Origin: Candidatus Igneacidithiobacillus taiwanensis
GTDB taxonomy: Bacteria; Pseudomonadota; Gammaproteobacteria; Acidithiobacillales; Acidithiobacillaceae
DNA: 5,190 bases
Reading direction: 5' to 3'
Assembly: GCA_002341825.1 (NCBI GenBank)
Contig: DDOU01000124.1
Span: 8,818 to 14,007, forward strand
The notes under the pieces were generated by a model. The model did not search any database, was not told the origin of the DNA, and saw nothing but the letters and a program-made list of their open reading frames with translations. Position numbers and translations under genes: made by a program. Positions 1 to 4,972 of the stretch are shown here, one piece after another (position 1 is the first letter of the stretch; each line of letters begins with the position of its first letter).

Positions 1-12
1 TTTACCAGCCAT
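1..12 (-). CDS. 5' end of a divergent gene, probably RuBisCO large subunit (partial)
   Basis: Only the first four codons are in the window, reading M-A-G-K on the minus strand from an ATG at 12-10. The start is supported by a near-perfect Shine-Dalgarno AGGAGGG (plus-strand complement at 17-23) just upstream, and by a well-placed promoter further up. The gene is divergent from a CbbR-type regulator, and in Acidithiobacillus and many other autotrophs cbbR lies divergent from cbbL, the form I RuBisCO large subunit that fixes CO2 in the Calvin cycle. A start such as M-A-x-K is compatible with form I large subunits, but four residues cannot identify a protein. The identity is therefore inferred from context; that a gene starts here is well supported. 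Confidence 0.6.
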
Positions 13-72
13 AGATCCCTCCTAAGAGAATGTTCCAATTCAAACCAACCTGCAGATAGCTTTCCGATGGCG

Positions 73-101
73 AATGTACAGAGGCCATACCATTAGGTAA
101 A
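73..101 (-). promoter_or_regulatory. Probable sigma-70 promoter of the divergent (cbb) operon
   Basis: On the minus strand a -35 box TTTACC (plus 96-101) and a -10 box TACATT (plus 73-78) are separated by exactly 17 bp. This gives a transcript starting near position 66 with a leader of about 55 nt before the ATG at 12. The -35 box lies inside the cluster of TNA-N7-TNA motifs, as expected for a promoter activated by a LysR-type protein bound at and upstream of -35. This is a consensus match by eye only. Confidence 0.45.
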
Positions 102-121
102 GTAAAAGTTATTTAACATTA
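93..121. promoter_or_regulatory. Probable CbbR operator: overlapping TNA-N7-TNA motifs
   Basis: CbbR proteins are known to recognise TNA-N7/8-TNA half-sites, a form of the LysR T-N11-A box. Three such pairs overlap here: TTA 93-95 with TAA 103-105, TAA 103-105 with TTA 113-115, and TTA 109-111 with TTA 119-121. The first three half-sites are spaced exactly 10 bp apart, so they would lie on one face of the helix. The block is much richer in A and T than its surroundings, which raises the chance of random TNA matches. The block covers the -35 box of the divergent promoter and ends about 20 bp before the cbbR start, so it could serve both activation of the cbb operon and autoregulation of cbbR. 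Confidence 0.55.
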
Positions 122-141
122 CCGTTTAGGGGAACAAAACC

Positions 142-1032
142 TTGTCCGTTCGTCAGGTCACTTTACATCAATTACGTATCTTCACGGTACTGGCCCGGCA
201 TCTTAGCATGAGCAAAGCGGCCACGGAATTGTATCAAACGCCACCAGCATTATCTTTACAAATCAAGCGGTTGTCTGAAAATCTCGGGATTACTCTGTAC
301 GAACAGATCGGCAAAAAACTCTTTCTTACCGCCGCTGGGGAGCTGGTTGCCCAGGCTGGACTGGAGGTGCAAGAGCGGCTGGAAAGGCTGATGGAAGAGC
401 TCGCGGCACAGCAAAATCTGGAGCAGGGCCAACTCCGTCTGTGCATCACCTCGACTGCCGAGTATTTCGCGCCCCGACTGCTCGGCGCCTTCTGTGGCCT
501 GCACCCTGGGGTCGAAGCGAATCTCGAGATCGTCAACCGCGGTACTCTACTGCAGCGCCTGCAACACAATGAAGATGATCTCTACATCATGGGACAGGTG
601 CCCGACGACATCGATGGCGTAGCGCATCCCTTTCTCGACAACCCGATTGTCGTGGTGGCCGCTGCCTCCCACCCGCTCGCCGAGCAAAAGGACATTCCGC
701 TGCAACGATTGGCGCTAGAACCTTTCATCCTCCGCGAAGCCGGTTCCGGCACGCGGCTCACTGCGGAAAACTTTCTTGCCGAGCGCGGCATTCAATTGCA
801 TGCGCGGATGACCCTGAGCAGCAATGAGGCGGTCAAGCAGCTGGTCGCCGGTGGCCTGGGCCTGGGCATTCTCCCCCGCCACACCCTGGCCGCGGAGGCA
901 GCGGCCGGGGATTTGTGCATTCTCGACGTCGAGGGCTTCCCGATCCTACGCAAGTGGCATGCGGTGCATCGACGCGGCAAACACCTTTCGGCAATCGGCC
1001 AGCGTTTCCTCGAGTTTTTGCTGGAGAGCTAG
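142..1032 (+). CDS. cbbR: LysR-type transcriptional regulator of CO2 fixation, CbbR
   Basis: A 296-residue LysR-type regulator, the usual length for the family. An N-terminal winged helix-turn-helix spans about residues 5-64, with the typical SMSKAATELYQTPPALS-like HTH core around 22-38. A LysR substrate-binding domain runs from about 95 to the end and contains a REAGSGTR segment (199-205) and a C-terminal KWHAVHRRGKHLS segment (271-283) that closely resembles CbbR proteins. CbbR activates Calvin-cycle (cbb) operons in response to metabolites such as RuBP, NADPH or PEP; which one applies here cannot be read from the sequence. The start is a TTG at 142, chosen because AGGGGA at 128-133 lies 8 nt upstream and the HTH begins correctly. 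The position divergent from a probable cbbL and the TNA-N7-TNA motifs between them support the assignment. The gene ends 25 bp from the convergent yceI-type gene with no obvious hairpin terminator. Confidence 0.85.
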   Translation: MSVRQVTLHQLRIFTVLARHLSMSKAATELYQTPPALSLQIKRLSENLGITLYEQIGKKLFLTAAGELVAQAGLEVQERLERLMEELAAQQNLEQGQLRLCITSTAEYFAPRLLGAFCGLHPGVEANLEIVNRGTLLQRLQHNEDDLYIMGQVPDDIDGVAHPFLDNPIVVVAAASHPLAEQKDIPLQRLALEPFILREAGSGTRLTAENFLAERGIQLHARMTLSSNEAVKQLVAGGLGLGILPRHTLAAEAAAGDLCILDVEGFPILRKWHAVHRRGKHLSAIGQRFLEFLLES

Positions 1033-1057
1033 CCCTCGGCGCAAACTGGGCGAATCC

Positions 1058-1690
1058 TCAGACTTTGTTGCCTTCCACCTCGACCTTGATGGCAATGGCA
1101 TTGGACAGCCCCTCGGGGAGATAGGCGTCCATACTAAAATCCGAGCGGTGGATGGTGGTCGTCGCCACAAAGCCGGAGAGATAGCCACCCCAGGGTTTGG
1201 GCAAATAGGGTACATTGCCGGCACCCAACTCGCGAACCTGAAAGACCACAGGCTTGGTAACGCCATGCAGGGTGAGATTGCCGTACAGATCCCCGCTCTT
1301 CTTGCCCGTGGGCACATACTTGCTGCTGACAAAGGTGATGTCGGGATACTTCTTGACGTCAAAGAACTCCTTGCTGCGTAAATGCTGATCGCGCAAGGCA
1401 AGATCGGTGTTGATGCTGGCAGCGGGAATGGTGATGTTCACCCGATCCTTGGCGGGATCTTGGGCATTGAAGGTATAGGTGCCGGAGATTTGGTCGAAGC
1501 GGCCGGTGAATTCCGTAATTCCAACGTGACCAATGGTAAAGAACACATTGGTGTGCTGGGGATCGATGCGGTAGCTGCCGTCGGGATTGCCGTCGAGGAA
1601 GGCGTAGTGCTTGGCTGGCGAGGCAAAGGCGGTTCCTGCCATCAGGACGGCGGCGGCGACCAGGGCGGTAGTGAAGCGTTTTGTGAACAT
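1058..1690 (-). CDS. YceI-family periplasmic polyisoprenoid-binding protein
   Basis: A 210-residue exported protein. Residues 1-23 form a signal peptide (MFTKR, hydrophobic core, AFA cleavage site before S24). The mature part is a YceI-like lipocalin-type beta barrel. Family hallmarks are D43-x-x-H46 near the start of the domain, GRF at 63-65, the RDQHLRS block at 100-106, FFDVKKYPDITF at 109-120, LTLHGVTKPV at 139-148 and the C-terminal HRSDFSMD at 181-188. Family members studied structurally bind long isoprenoid chains or ubiquinone in the barrel, and E. coli YceI is periplasmic and induced by high pH. The ligand here is unknown. The ATG at 1690 has AGGAG (plus 1698-1702) 7 nt upstream. It lies 15 bp after wrbA on the same strand, so the two are almost certainly one operon, linking it to quinone metabolism or redox stress. 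No cytochrome b561 partner, often found beside yceI, is present in the window. Confidence 0.88.
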   Translation of the reverse strand: MFTKRFTTALVAAAVLMAGTAFASPAKHYAFLDGNPDGSYRIDPQHTNVFFTIGHVGITEFTGRFDQISGTYTFNAQDPAKDRVNITIPAASINTDLALRDQHLRSKEFFDVKKYPDITFVSSKYVPTGKKSGDLYGNLTLHGVTKPVVFQVRELGAGNVPYLPKPWGGYLSGFVATTTIHRSDFSMDAYLPEGLSNAIAIKVEVEGNKV

Positions 1691-1705
1691 GGAATTTCTC
1701 CTTTT

Positions 1706-2308
1706 TTACCCAAATAGTTTTTTGGCGATTTCCGCCACGTGCCGTCCTTGGAAACGGGCAATGGCAAGCTCGTTGGCCGAAGGCATGCGGCTGCCGTCGC
1801 CCTTGGCCAGGGTGCTGGCGCCATAGGGCGTGCCACCGCTGATCTCGTCCATATTGAGGAGCTCGCGGCAACTGTAGGGCACGCCGACAACGATCATCCC
1901 TTGATGCAGCAAAAAGGTGTGGAAAGAGGTGATGGTCGTCTCTTGCCCACCATGCTGGGATGCAGTACTCACAAAGACGCCGCCGAGCTTGCCAACGAGA
2001 GCACCTTGCTGCCAGAGATTACCCGTGCGGTCGAGAAAATTGCGCATCTGCCCGCTCATGTTGCCAAAGCGCGTGGGCGTGCCGAAAAGGATAGCGTCGT
2101 AGTTGGCCAAATCGTCGGGATGGGCCTCGGCTGCCGCCTGTGTCGTTTTGGCGTGCAGGCTGGCAAGGGTCTCCGCCGGTATGGTCTCCGGGATACGCTT
2201 GATATCCACCTGGGTACCGGCCACCGAGCGAGCACCCTCCGCTTCCGCCTCTGCCATCGCTTCTACATGTCCCCACAAGCTGTGATACAAGACCAGAACT
2301 TTACTCAT
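1706..2308 (-). CDS. wrbA: NAD(P)H:quinone oxidoreductase, WrbA type (flavodoxin fold)
   Basis: A 200-residue flavoprotein, the standard length for WrbA. The FMN phosphate loop is visible at residues 8-14 (YHSLWGH), and the family signature [18 protein letters not shown] at 76-93 is almost identical to E. coli WrbA as I recall it. Further conserved stretches are the [11 protein letters not shown] region (102-112), SQHGGQETT (117-125), the flavin-contacting segment ending FLLHQGM (132-138), and [17 protein letters not shown] (158-174). WrbA reduces quinones to hydroquinones by two-electron transfer from NAD(P)H, avoiding semiquinone radicals; it acts in the cytoplasm as a tetramer. The ATG at 2308 follows AAGGAGGG (plus 2315-2322) by 6 nt. 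It is the first gene of an operon with the YceI-family gene and is divergent from an HxlR-family regulator that probably controls it through the inverted repeat overlapping its -35 box. Confidence 0.93.
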   Translation of the reverse strand: MSKVLVLYHSLWGHVEAMAEAEAEGARSVAGTQVDIKRIPETIPAETLASLHAKTTQAAAEAHPDDLANYDAILFGTPTRFGNMSGQMRNFLDRTGNLWQQGALVGKLGGVFVSTASQHGGQETTITSFHTFLLHQGMIVVGVPYSCRELLNMDEISGGTPYGASTLAKGDGSRMPSANELAIARFQGRHVAEIAKKLFG

Positions 2309-2350
2309 GGTATACCCTCCTTGCTGGACTCCCCCTGGCGTCTGGGTTTC

Positions 2351-2379
2351 AATAGAGCACTCGCGATTCTCTTTGTAAA
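2351..2379 (-). promoter_or_regulatory. Probable sigma-70 promoter of wrbA-yceI
   Basis: On the minus strand TTTACA (plus 2374-2379, five of six matches to TTGACA) and TCTATT (plus 2351-2356, four of six matches to TATAAT) are 17 bp apart. The predicted transcript starts near 2344 and has a leader of roughly 35 nt carrying the wrbA ribosome binding site. The -35 box lies within the inverted repeat at 2371-2394, so a bound regulator would compete with RNA polymerase. Confidence 0.5.
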
Positions 2380-2397
2380 GTAGGTACTACAAAGTAA
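2371..2397. promoter_or_regulatory. Probable HxlR-family operator between wrbA and its regulator
   Basis: Several overlapping symmetries are packed into this short AT-rich stretch: CTTTGTA (2371-2377) with TACAAAG (2388-2394) around a 10-nt centre; GTAG (2380-2383) with CTAC (2387-2390) around 3 nt; and TACT (2385-2388) with AGTA (2393-2396) around 4 nt. AAAGTA also occurs twice in direct orientation (2377-2382 and 2391-2396). TACT/AGTA half-sites resemble those described for HxlR-family repressors of quinone and azo-reductase genes (YodB/CatR type in Bacillus), though with a shorter spacer. The position over the wrbA -35 box and just upstream of the HxlR-family gene fits a repressor site that also allows autoregulation. 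Confidence 0.5.
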
Positions 2398-2402
2398 CCA
2401 AT

Positions 2403-2735
2403 ATGCGCCAATCTCGACAAGAACAGGCTTGCCCCATGGACCAATTGCTGCGGTTGCTGATGGGGCCGTGGACCACCTACATCCTCTGGGTGCTGGAAAA
2501 CCAGGGCACACTGCGCTTCGGCGCCCTCAAGAAGGCCATCCCCGGTATCTCTTCGCGCATGCTCACGGAACGCCTGCGCGTATTGGAAAATGCGCAGATC
2601 ATTTTTCGGGACTATCATCCGACTGTTCCGCCCGAGGTCTATTATGGCCTGACCGATCGTGGCCGCGAACTCGGCACCGTGCTCGCCGGCTTGAACACGC
2701 TGGCGCAGCGCTGGTTTACGAATCCACCAAAGTAG
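2403..2735 (+). CDS. HxlR-family winged-helix transcriptional regulator
   Basis: A 110-residue HxlR/DUF24-type regulator, a normal length for this MarR-related family. C10-P11 begins the motif usually followed by a helix and GxW; here it is CPMDQLLRLLMGPWT (10-24). The recognition helix region is ISSRMLTERLRVLE (49-62), and the wing and following helix are EVYYGLTDRGREL (78-90). C10 is the only cysteine and sits at the position used as the redox or electrophile sensor in HypR, YodB and QorR, where thiol oxidation or alkylation changes DNA binding. Divergent transcription from wrbA and the inverted repeats between them suggest it represses wrbA-yceI and senses quinones or disulfide stress. This role is inferred. 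The ATG at 2403 keeps C10 in the protein but has no clear Shine-Dalgarno; ATG at codon 12 would remove the cysteine and is less likely. Confidence 0.88.
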   Translation: MRQSRQEQACPMDQLLRLLMGPWTTYILWVLENQGTLRFGALKKAIPGISSRMLTERLRVLENAQIIFRDYHPTVPPEVYYGLTDRGRELGTVLAGLNTLAQRWFTNPPK

Positions 2736-2975
2736 TAGAGCCCTGAGGATGTCAGACGTATGGCTATAGATGATCCATTTACGTGGCTTGCGGTGGGGCA
2801 TCACAGTAAAACCGTGGGTGATTCGCCAGGGAGATCCCGGTTATTCCAATGAGTTTGGCGCGGACCAGAGTCAAGCTTTAGGTCTGGAACGGCCAGATGA
2901 ACAGTGTCCGTCCACGGGCGGGGCGCCTAGCAACTATGCGCCCCCCTTTGTGAGTTGATCAGGCCGCTACCAAGT
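2736..2975. other. 240-bp convergent spacer, no supported gene
   Basis: This stretch lies between the ends of the HxlR-family gene and the DUF2892 gene. Possible reading frames are short and unconvincing: a 62-codon plus-strand frame at 2770-2958 with no ribosome binding site or family resemblance, and a 30-codon frame at 2760-2852 preceded by a distant GAGGA. Two hairpins can be drawn: 2920-2944 (listed separately) and a smaller one pairing TCTGG 2883-2887 with CCAGA 2893-2897. I see no tRNA, known small RNA or recognisable insertion-sequence end. It may hold terminators, an unrecognised small RNA or remnants of a lost gene. Confidence 0.4.
2920..2944. terminator. GC-rich hairpin between convergent genes, possible weak terminator
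   Basis: GGGGCGC (2920-2926) pairs perfectly with GCGCCCC (2938-2944) around an 11-nt loop. The plus strand continues with CC and only three T residues, and the minus strand has no U-run after the stem, so it is not a classic Rho-independent terminator. It lies 185 bp after the HxlR-family stop and about 30 bp after the DUF2892 stop, so if it acts it more likely ends the DUF2892 transcript or blunts convergent transcription. Confidence 0.3.
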
Positions 2976-3170
2976 TCAGTACTTTTTGACCGGACAGGTC
3001 TTGATACCGAACAGGGAATACGCCGGGCAAATACCAACGATCCCAGTAATCAGAGGTAGCAGTCCAATCCAACCCCAGCTTGTTTTTGGCCCAACAAAGA
3101 CCAAAGCAATCAGGATGATTCCCACGACCACCCGTACGCCGCGATCCAAAGCACCTTCATTCATCGTCAT
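2976..3170 (-). CDS. DUF2892 (YgaP-type) small inner-membrane protein
   Basis: A 64-residue membrane protein of the DUF2892 family. After a short N-terminal stretch with the family's N-E-G-x-x-D-R-G-x-R start (4-13), two hydrophobic segments follow, roughly 13-27 and 34-48, separated by a short loop with GPKTSWGW. The C-terminal signature is GICPAYSLFGIKTCP (46-60) with cysteines C48 and C59, both conserved in the family. This domain occurs alone or fused to rhodanese, as in E. coli YgaP, and is common near sulfur and redox genes; its molecular role alone is unknown. The reading frame continues open upstream, but the ATG at 3170 is chosen because GAGGAGGT lies 7 nt before it and the family's N-terminus begins here. 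An internal ATG two codons later is less well spaced. Confidence 0.85.
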   Translation of the reverse strand: MTMNEGALDRGVRVVVGIILIALVFVGPKTSWGWIGLLPLITGIVGICPAYSLFGIKTCPVKKY

Positions 3171-3225
3171 GCTACACACCTCCTCTTGGTCGGAAGGCAA
3201 AAGCGTCTCCCCACTCCCCAGACAC

Positions 3226-3231
3226 AGTATA
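3226..3231 (-). promoter_or_regulatory. Candidate -10 box for the DUF2892 gene
   Basis: TATACT on the minus strand (plus 3226-3231) matches five of six consensus positions and would give a leader of about 50 nt before the DUF2892 start. No good -35 box lies 16-18 bp upstream, so this is tentative; the gene could instead be read through from the small gene upstream at 3292-3453. Confidence 0.3.
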
Positions 3232-3291
3232 CGCTGCGCGAGCCAAGCACACATCTCGCGCGCCCGCCTACCAAGGCGTGCAAGACTGTTC

Positions 3292-3453
3292 CTATTTTCC
3301 CACATGCAAGGAGGGACGGTCTTTTTTGGGCAGGTTGTAGTACACCACGGTACCCGCACCGTTCAGGGCGAGCAGTGCCAAGCAGCCAGGTAGAGGAATG
3401 AGCAGCGCGATCACCAAGAAAATCCGCAGCAGTCGACGCAGACGATCAAGCAT
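3292..3453 (-). CDS. Small hydrophobic protein, possible lipoprotein (53 aa)
   Basis: A 53-residue open frame on the minus strand, not matched to any family I know. It begins with a strongly basic stretch MLDRLRRLLR, then a hydrophobic segment (about 11-31) containing LPGC at 21-24, then NGAGTVVYYNLPKKDRP and a polar end. The pattern is that of a signal peptide or membrane anchor; LPGC could be a lipobox, although proline before G-C is unusual. The distribution of charge and hydrophobicity is much more protein-like than that of other short frames here. The ATG at 3453 is chosen; an in-frame GTG lies three codons upstream, and neither has a clear Shine-Dalgarno. It ends 121 bp before the DUF2892 gene on the same strand and is divergent from the glycine-zipper lipoprotein, so it belongs to a group of small envelope proteins. 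Confidence 0.6.
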   Translation of the reverse strand: MLDRLRRLLRIFLVIALLIPLPGCLALLALNGAGTVVYYNLPKKDRPSLHVGK

Positions 3454-3596
3454 GCGCAGCACCCAAGCAAGACGTCACTGTAGACCTTTCGCTACGGTTA
3501 CTTTCCATCGTCCGTCCTGCCTGCCTCCGAATTTCAGTGTGTTACGCCATGGCACAGAAAATGCTCGCATCCTCGCATTTACTTTGAGGGTATCGA
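3454..3596. other. Divergent intergenic spacer between two small envelope genes
   Basis: This 143-bp region should hold promoters for the minus-strand 53-residue gene and the plus-strand lipoprotein gene. I could not find a convincing -35/-10 pair for either by eye. The only clear signal is the Shine-Dalgarno GAGGG at about 3586-3590 in front of the lipoprotein start. Confidence 0.35.
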
Positions 3597-3878
3597 ATGT
3601 CAATCGCAAGCAAAACGTCTCCCCGCAGTTTCGTTGCACCCCAGAAAGGCTGGGGTACCGTTCTACGCAGCGCACTCCTGGTTTCTCTTTGCACGGTGAG
3701 CCTCGCGGGCTGCGCCAATATGAGCCCCACCCAGCAGTCTGCCCTGAGCGGCGGGGCTATTGGGGCGGCAGGCGGCGCAGTCATCGGCACCATTGTTGGT
3801 GGCAGCCCGGCTTTAGGGGCAGCCATTGGTGGTGCTACCGGCGCAGCAGCCGGGGCTTTGTTGAGGAATGGGCGATGA
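3597..3878 (+). CDS. Glycine-zipper lipoprotein
   Basis: A 93-residue lipoprotein precursor. A polar N-terminus with K and R residues is followed by a hydrophobic signal segment (about 22-35) and a lipobox LAGC with the lipidated cysteine at C39. The mature part is a short polar linker (ANMSPTQQSAL) followed by a glycine zipper (51-90) in which GxxxG and AxxxG patterns repeat, such as GGAIGAAGGAVIG and GAAIGGATGAAAG, as in YMGG/2TM-type glycine-zipper domains. Such segments form tightly packed membrane helix hairpins; several family members are outer-membrane or envelope-stress lipoproteins. A precise function cannot be assigned. The ATG at 3597 is preceded by GAGGG with 6-nt spacing. The signal region is unusually far from the N-terminus (about 20 residues), so a later start remains possible but none has a better ribosome binding site. 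Its TGA overlaps the ATG of the next gene (ATGA). Confidence 0.82.
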   Translation: MSIASKTSPRSFVAPQKGWGTVLRSALLVSLCTVSLAGCANMSPTQQSALSGGAIGAAGGAVIGTIVGGSPALGAAIGGATGAAAGALLRNGR

Positions 3879-4285
3879 GCGCGGCCTTTCAAGAGGGTTT
3901 CGATCTCATCGAACGGGTGCCGCAATTCTTACCCGACGTTGAGGGTTCGGTGATTACCGAAATGAGTCGCCTTGGTGCCAGCTTGGTCTATGTGTATGTG
4001 CCGCCGCGCGACGTTACCGGCGGACGTGCGACAACGGAGAACGACTCGCACACCTTGTTCTGGGATTTTCCCGGACTTTCGCAAACCTTTCTGCGCTCTT
4101 CCTTCACCTTGGCGATGTTTCTGCCGGTACGCTGGCTGCTCCGCGAAGATACCTTTGGGGTTTGGATGCACACCACAATCCCCAGGATTCCCAGCGAGCT
4201 GACGGGATATCCGGCAGCGGAGGCCATCCTCGAGCGCTTGGCCAAGAATGTGCAAGTTGCGTTTGACCGCGTCTGTGGGCTCTAG
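3875..4285 (+). CDS. Protein of unknown function, coupled to the lipoprotein gene
   Basis: A 136-residue protein that I do not recognise. It has no signal peptide. It appears mixed alpha/beta: an acidic amphipathic start (SAAFQEGFDLIERV), a likely beta strand ASLVYVYVPPRD (35-46), a polar loop TGGRATTENDSHT (48-60), an aromatic stretch LFWDFPG (61-67), a hydrophobic helix around 72-90 (TFLRSSFTLAMFLPVRWLL) that could lie on or in the membrane, and a C-terminal amphipathic helix (113-133). The single cysteine is C134. The same frame is open far upstream, but ATG 3875 is chosen because GAGGA precedes it at good spacing and it overlaps the lipoprotein stop as ATGA, a classic sign of translational coupling. 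The coupling suggests a joint role with the envelope lipoprotein. It is convergent with the HAD phosphatase gene. Confidence 0.72.
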   Translation: MSAAFQEGFDLIERVPQFLPDVEGSVITEMSRLGASLVYVYVPPRDVTGGRATTENDSHTLFWDFPGLSQTFLRSSFTLAMFLPVRWLLREDTFGVWMHTTIPRIPSELTGYPAAEAILERLAKNVQVAFDRVCGL

Positions 4286-4342
4286 GCGGGGATCCTGTTG
4301 CCGTTTACCTACAGGCAAGCGCAGTACGCAAAAACCGGCGGA

Positions 4343-4972
4343 CTAACCCTCCGCAAGGGGAGCCAGATTACGTCCGAACCCGTTACTGCGCGCAATGCAA
4401 ATGGGCTGTTCCGCCATGGCGAGCATTTCGCGGTCACCACGACTGTTGCCGTAGGCATAAGCAAGGCGCTCTATGCCCAAGTCTTCGCGCAAGCGACGGG
4501 CCTTTTCCGGCCCCCAGCAATTTTCTCCGGCGAGTCGCCCGGTAATACGGCCTTGCGCGTCGGTCTCGATGCGGGTTGCGAGCACGGCAGCGAAACCCTC
4601 CTGTAGCGCCCAAGGTCGGGCGTATAGCTCCAAGGTGGCAGTCACCAACACCAAGGAATGGCCGCGGGCGCGATGCTCACGCAGACGCGCGAGAACCGCC
4701 GGACGCAAGAGCTGCGGCAGACCATGGCGGGCAAAGTGCTCAGCTGCCGGTGCAATTTCCTCCGGCAGCCTGCCGGCAAGGGCCAAACGCAGTGCCGTCT
4801 CCTTGGCTTGCACATTGCTGCGCCAGCCCATTCCGTAACCCACCAGCACCGGCGCAGTGCGCAGTAGCAGGCCAAGGGCAGGCAGATTTCCTTGCTGTGC
4901 CCAGAGAAAATAGAGCAATGTTTCCCTACGGGTCAGGGTTCCATCCAAATCAAAGGCGACCCATTGTTTCAT
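4343..4972 (-). CDS. HAD-superfamily hydrolase, subfamily IB (SerB-like phosphatase)
   Basis: A 209-residue HAD hydrolase with all four motifs in order: motif I FDLDGTLT (7-14) with nucleophile D8 and acid/base D10; motif II at LVTAT (109-113) with T111; motif III lysine K157 in GPEKARRL; and motif IV YGNSRGDREML (174-184) with D180, where the first aspartate of the usual GDSxxD is asparagine, as in many IB members. The cap is a small helical C1 insert between motifs I and II (about 20-90), as in phosphoserine phosphatase-like proteins. Relatives dephosphorylate phosphoserine, lysophosphatidic acid or related small molecules; the substrate cannot be read here. The ATG at 4972 is chosen because the HAD strand begins at once, GGAGGT lies 9 nt upstream, and it overlaps the dusA stop as ATGA. 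The frame is open further upstream, but that stretch is dusA in another frame. Confidence 0.87.
   Translation of the reverse strand: MKQWVAFDLDGTLTRRETLLYFLWAQQGNLPALGLLLRTAPVLVGYGMGWRSNVQAKETALRLALAGRLPEEIAPAAEHFARHGLPQLLRPAVLARLREHRARGHSLVLVTATLELYARPWALQEGFAAVLATRIETDAQGRITGRLAGENCWGPEKARRLREDLGIERLAYAYGNSRGDREMLAMAEQPICIARSNGFGRNLAPLAEG

Noticed and set aside
824..1381. 185-codon plus-strand frame spanning the cbbR end and the YceI gene
   Set aside because: It crosses two well-supported genes in other frames and resembles no protein family; it is a shadow of GC-rich coding DNA.
1739..2383. 214-codon plus-strand frame antisense to wrbA
   Set aside because: Mirror frame of wrbA with no ribosome binding site and no family resemblance; wrbA on the other strand is unambiguous.
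2770..2958. 62-codon plus-strand frame in the 240-bp spacer
   Set aside because: No ribosome binding site, no recognisable domain and a composition not clearly protein-like; kept only as part of the unexplained spacer.
3265..3278. Hairpin CGCCT/AGGCG with a 4-nt loop after the 53-residue gene
   Set aside because: The stem is only 5 bp and no U-run follows on the minus strand, so it cannot be called a terminator.
3171..3359. N-terminal extension of the DUF2892 protein to 3359
   Set aside because: The extension is antisense-like, overlaps the 53-residue gene in another frame, and the strong GAGGAGGT site fixes the start at 3170.
3475..3675. 66-codon minus-strand frame just upstream of the 53-residue gene
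   Set aside because: It overlaps the start of the lipoprotein gene and has no ribosome binding site; the stop before 3471 separates it from the small protein.
3398..3874. Long upstream extension of the 136-residue gene's reading frame back to 3398
   Set aside because: It runs antisense to the 53-residue gene and through the lipoprotein gene, has arginine- and cysteine-rich shadow composition, and lacks a ribosome binding site; the ATGA-coupled start at 3875 is far better.
4294..4318. Hairpins CCTGT/ACAGG and TTGCC/GGCAA between the convergent 136-residue and HAD genes
   Set aside because: Two mutually exclusive 5-bp stems with long loops and no T-run; too weak to call a terminator.
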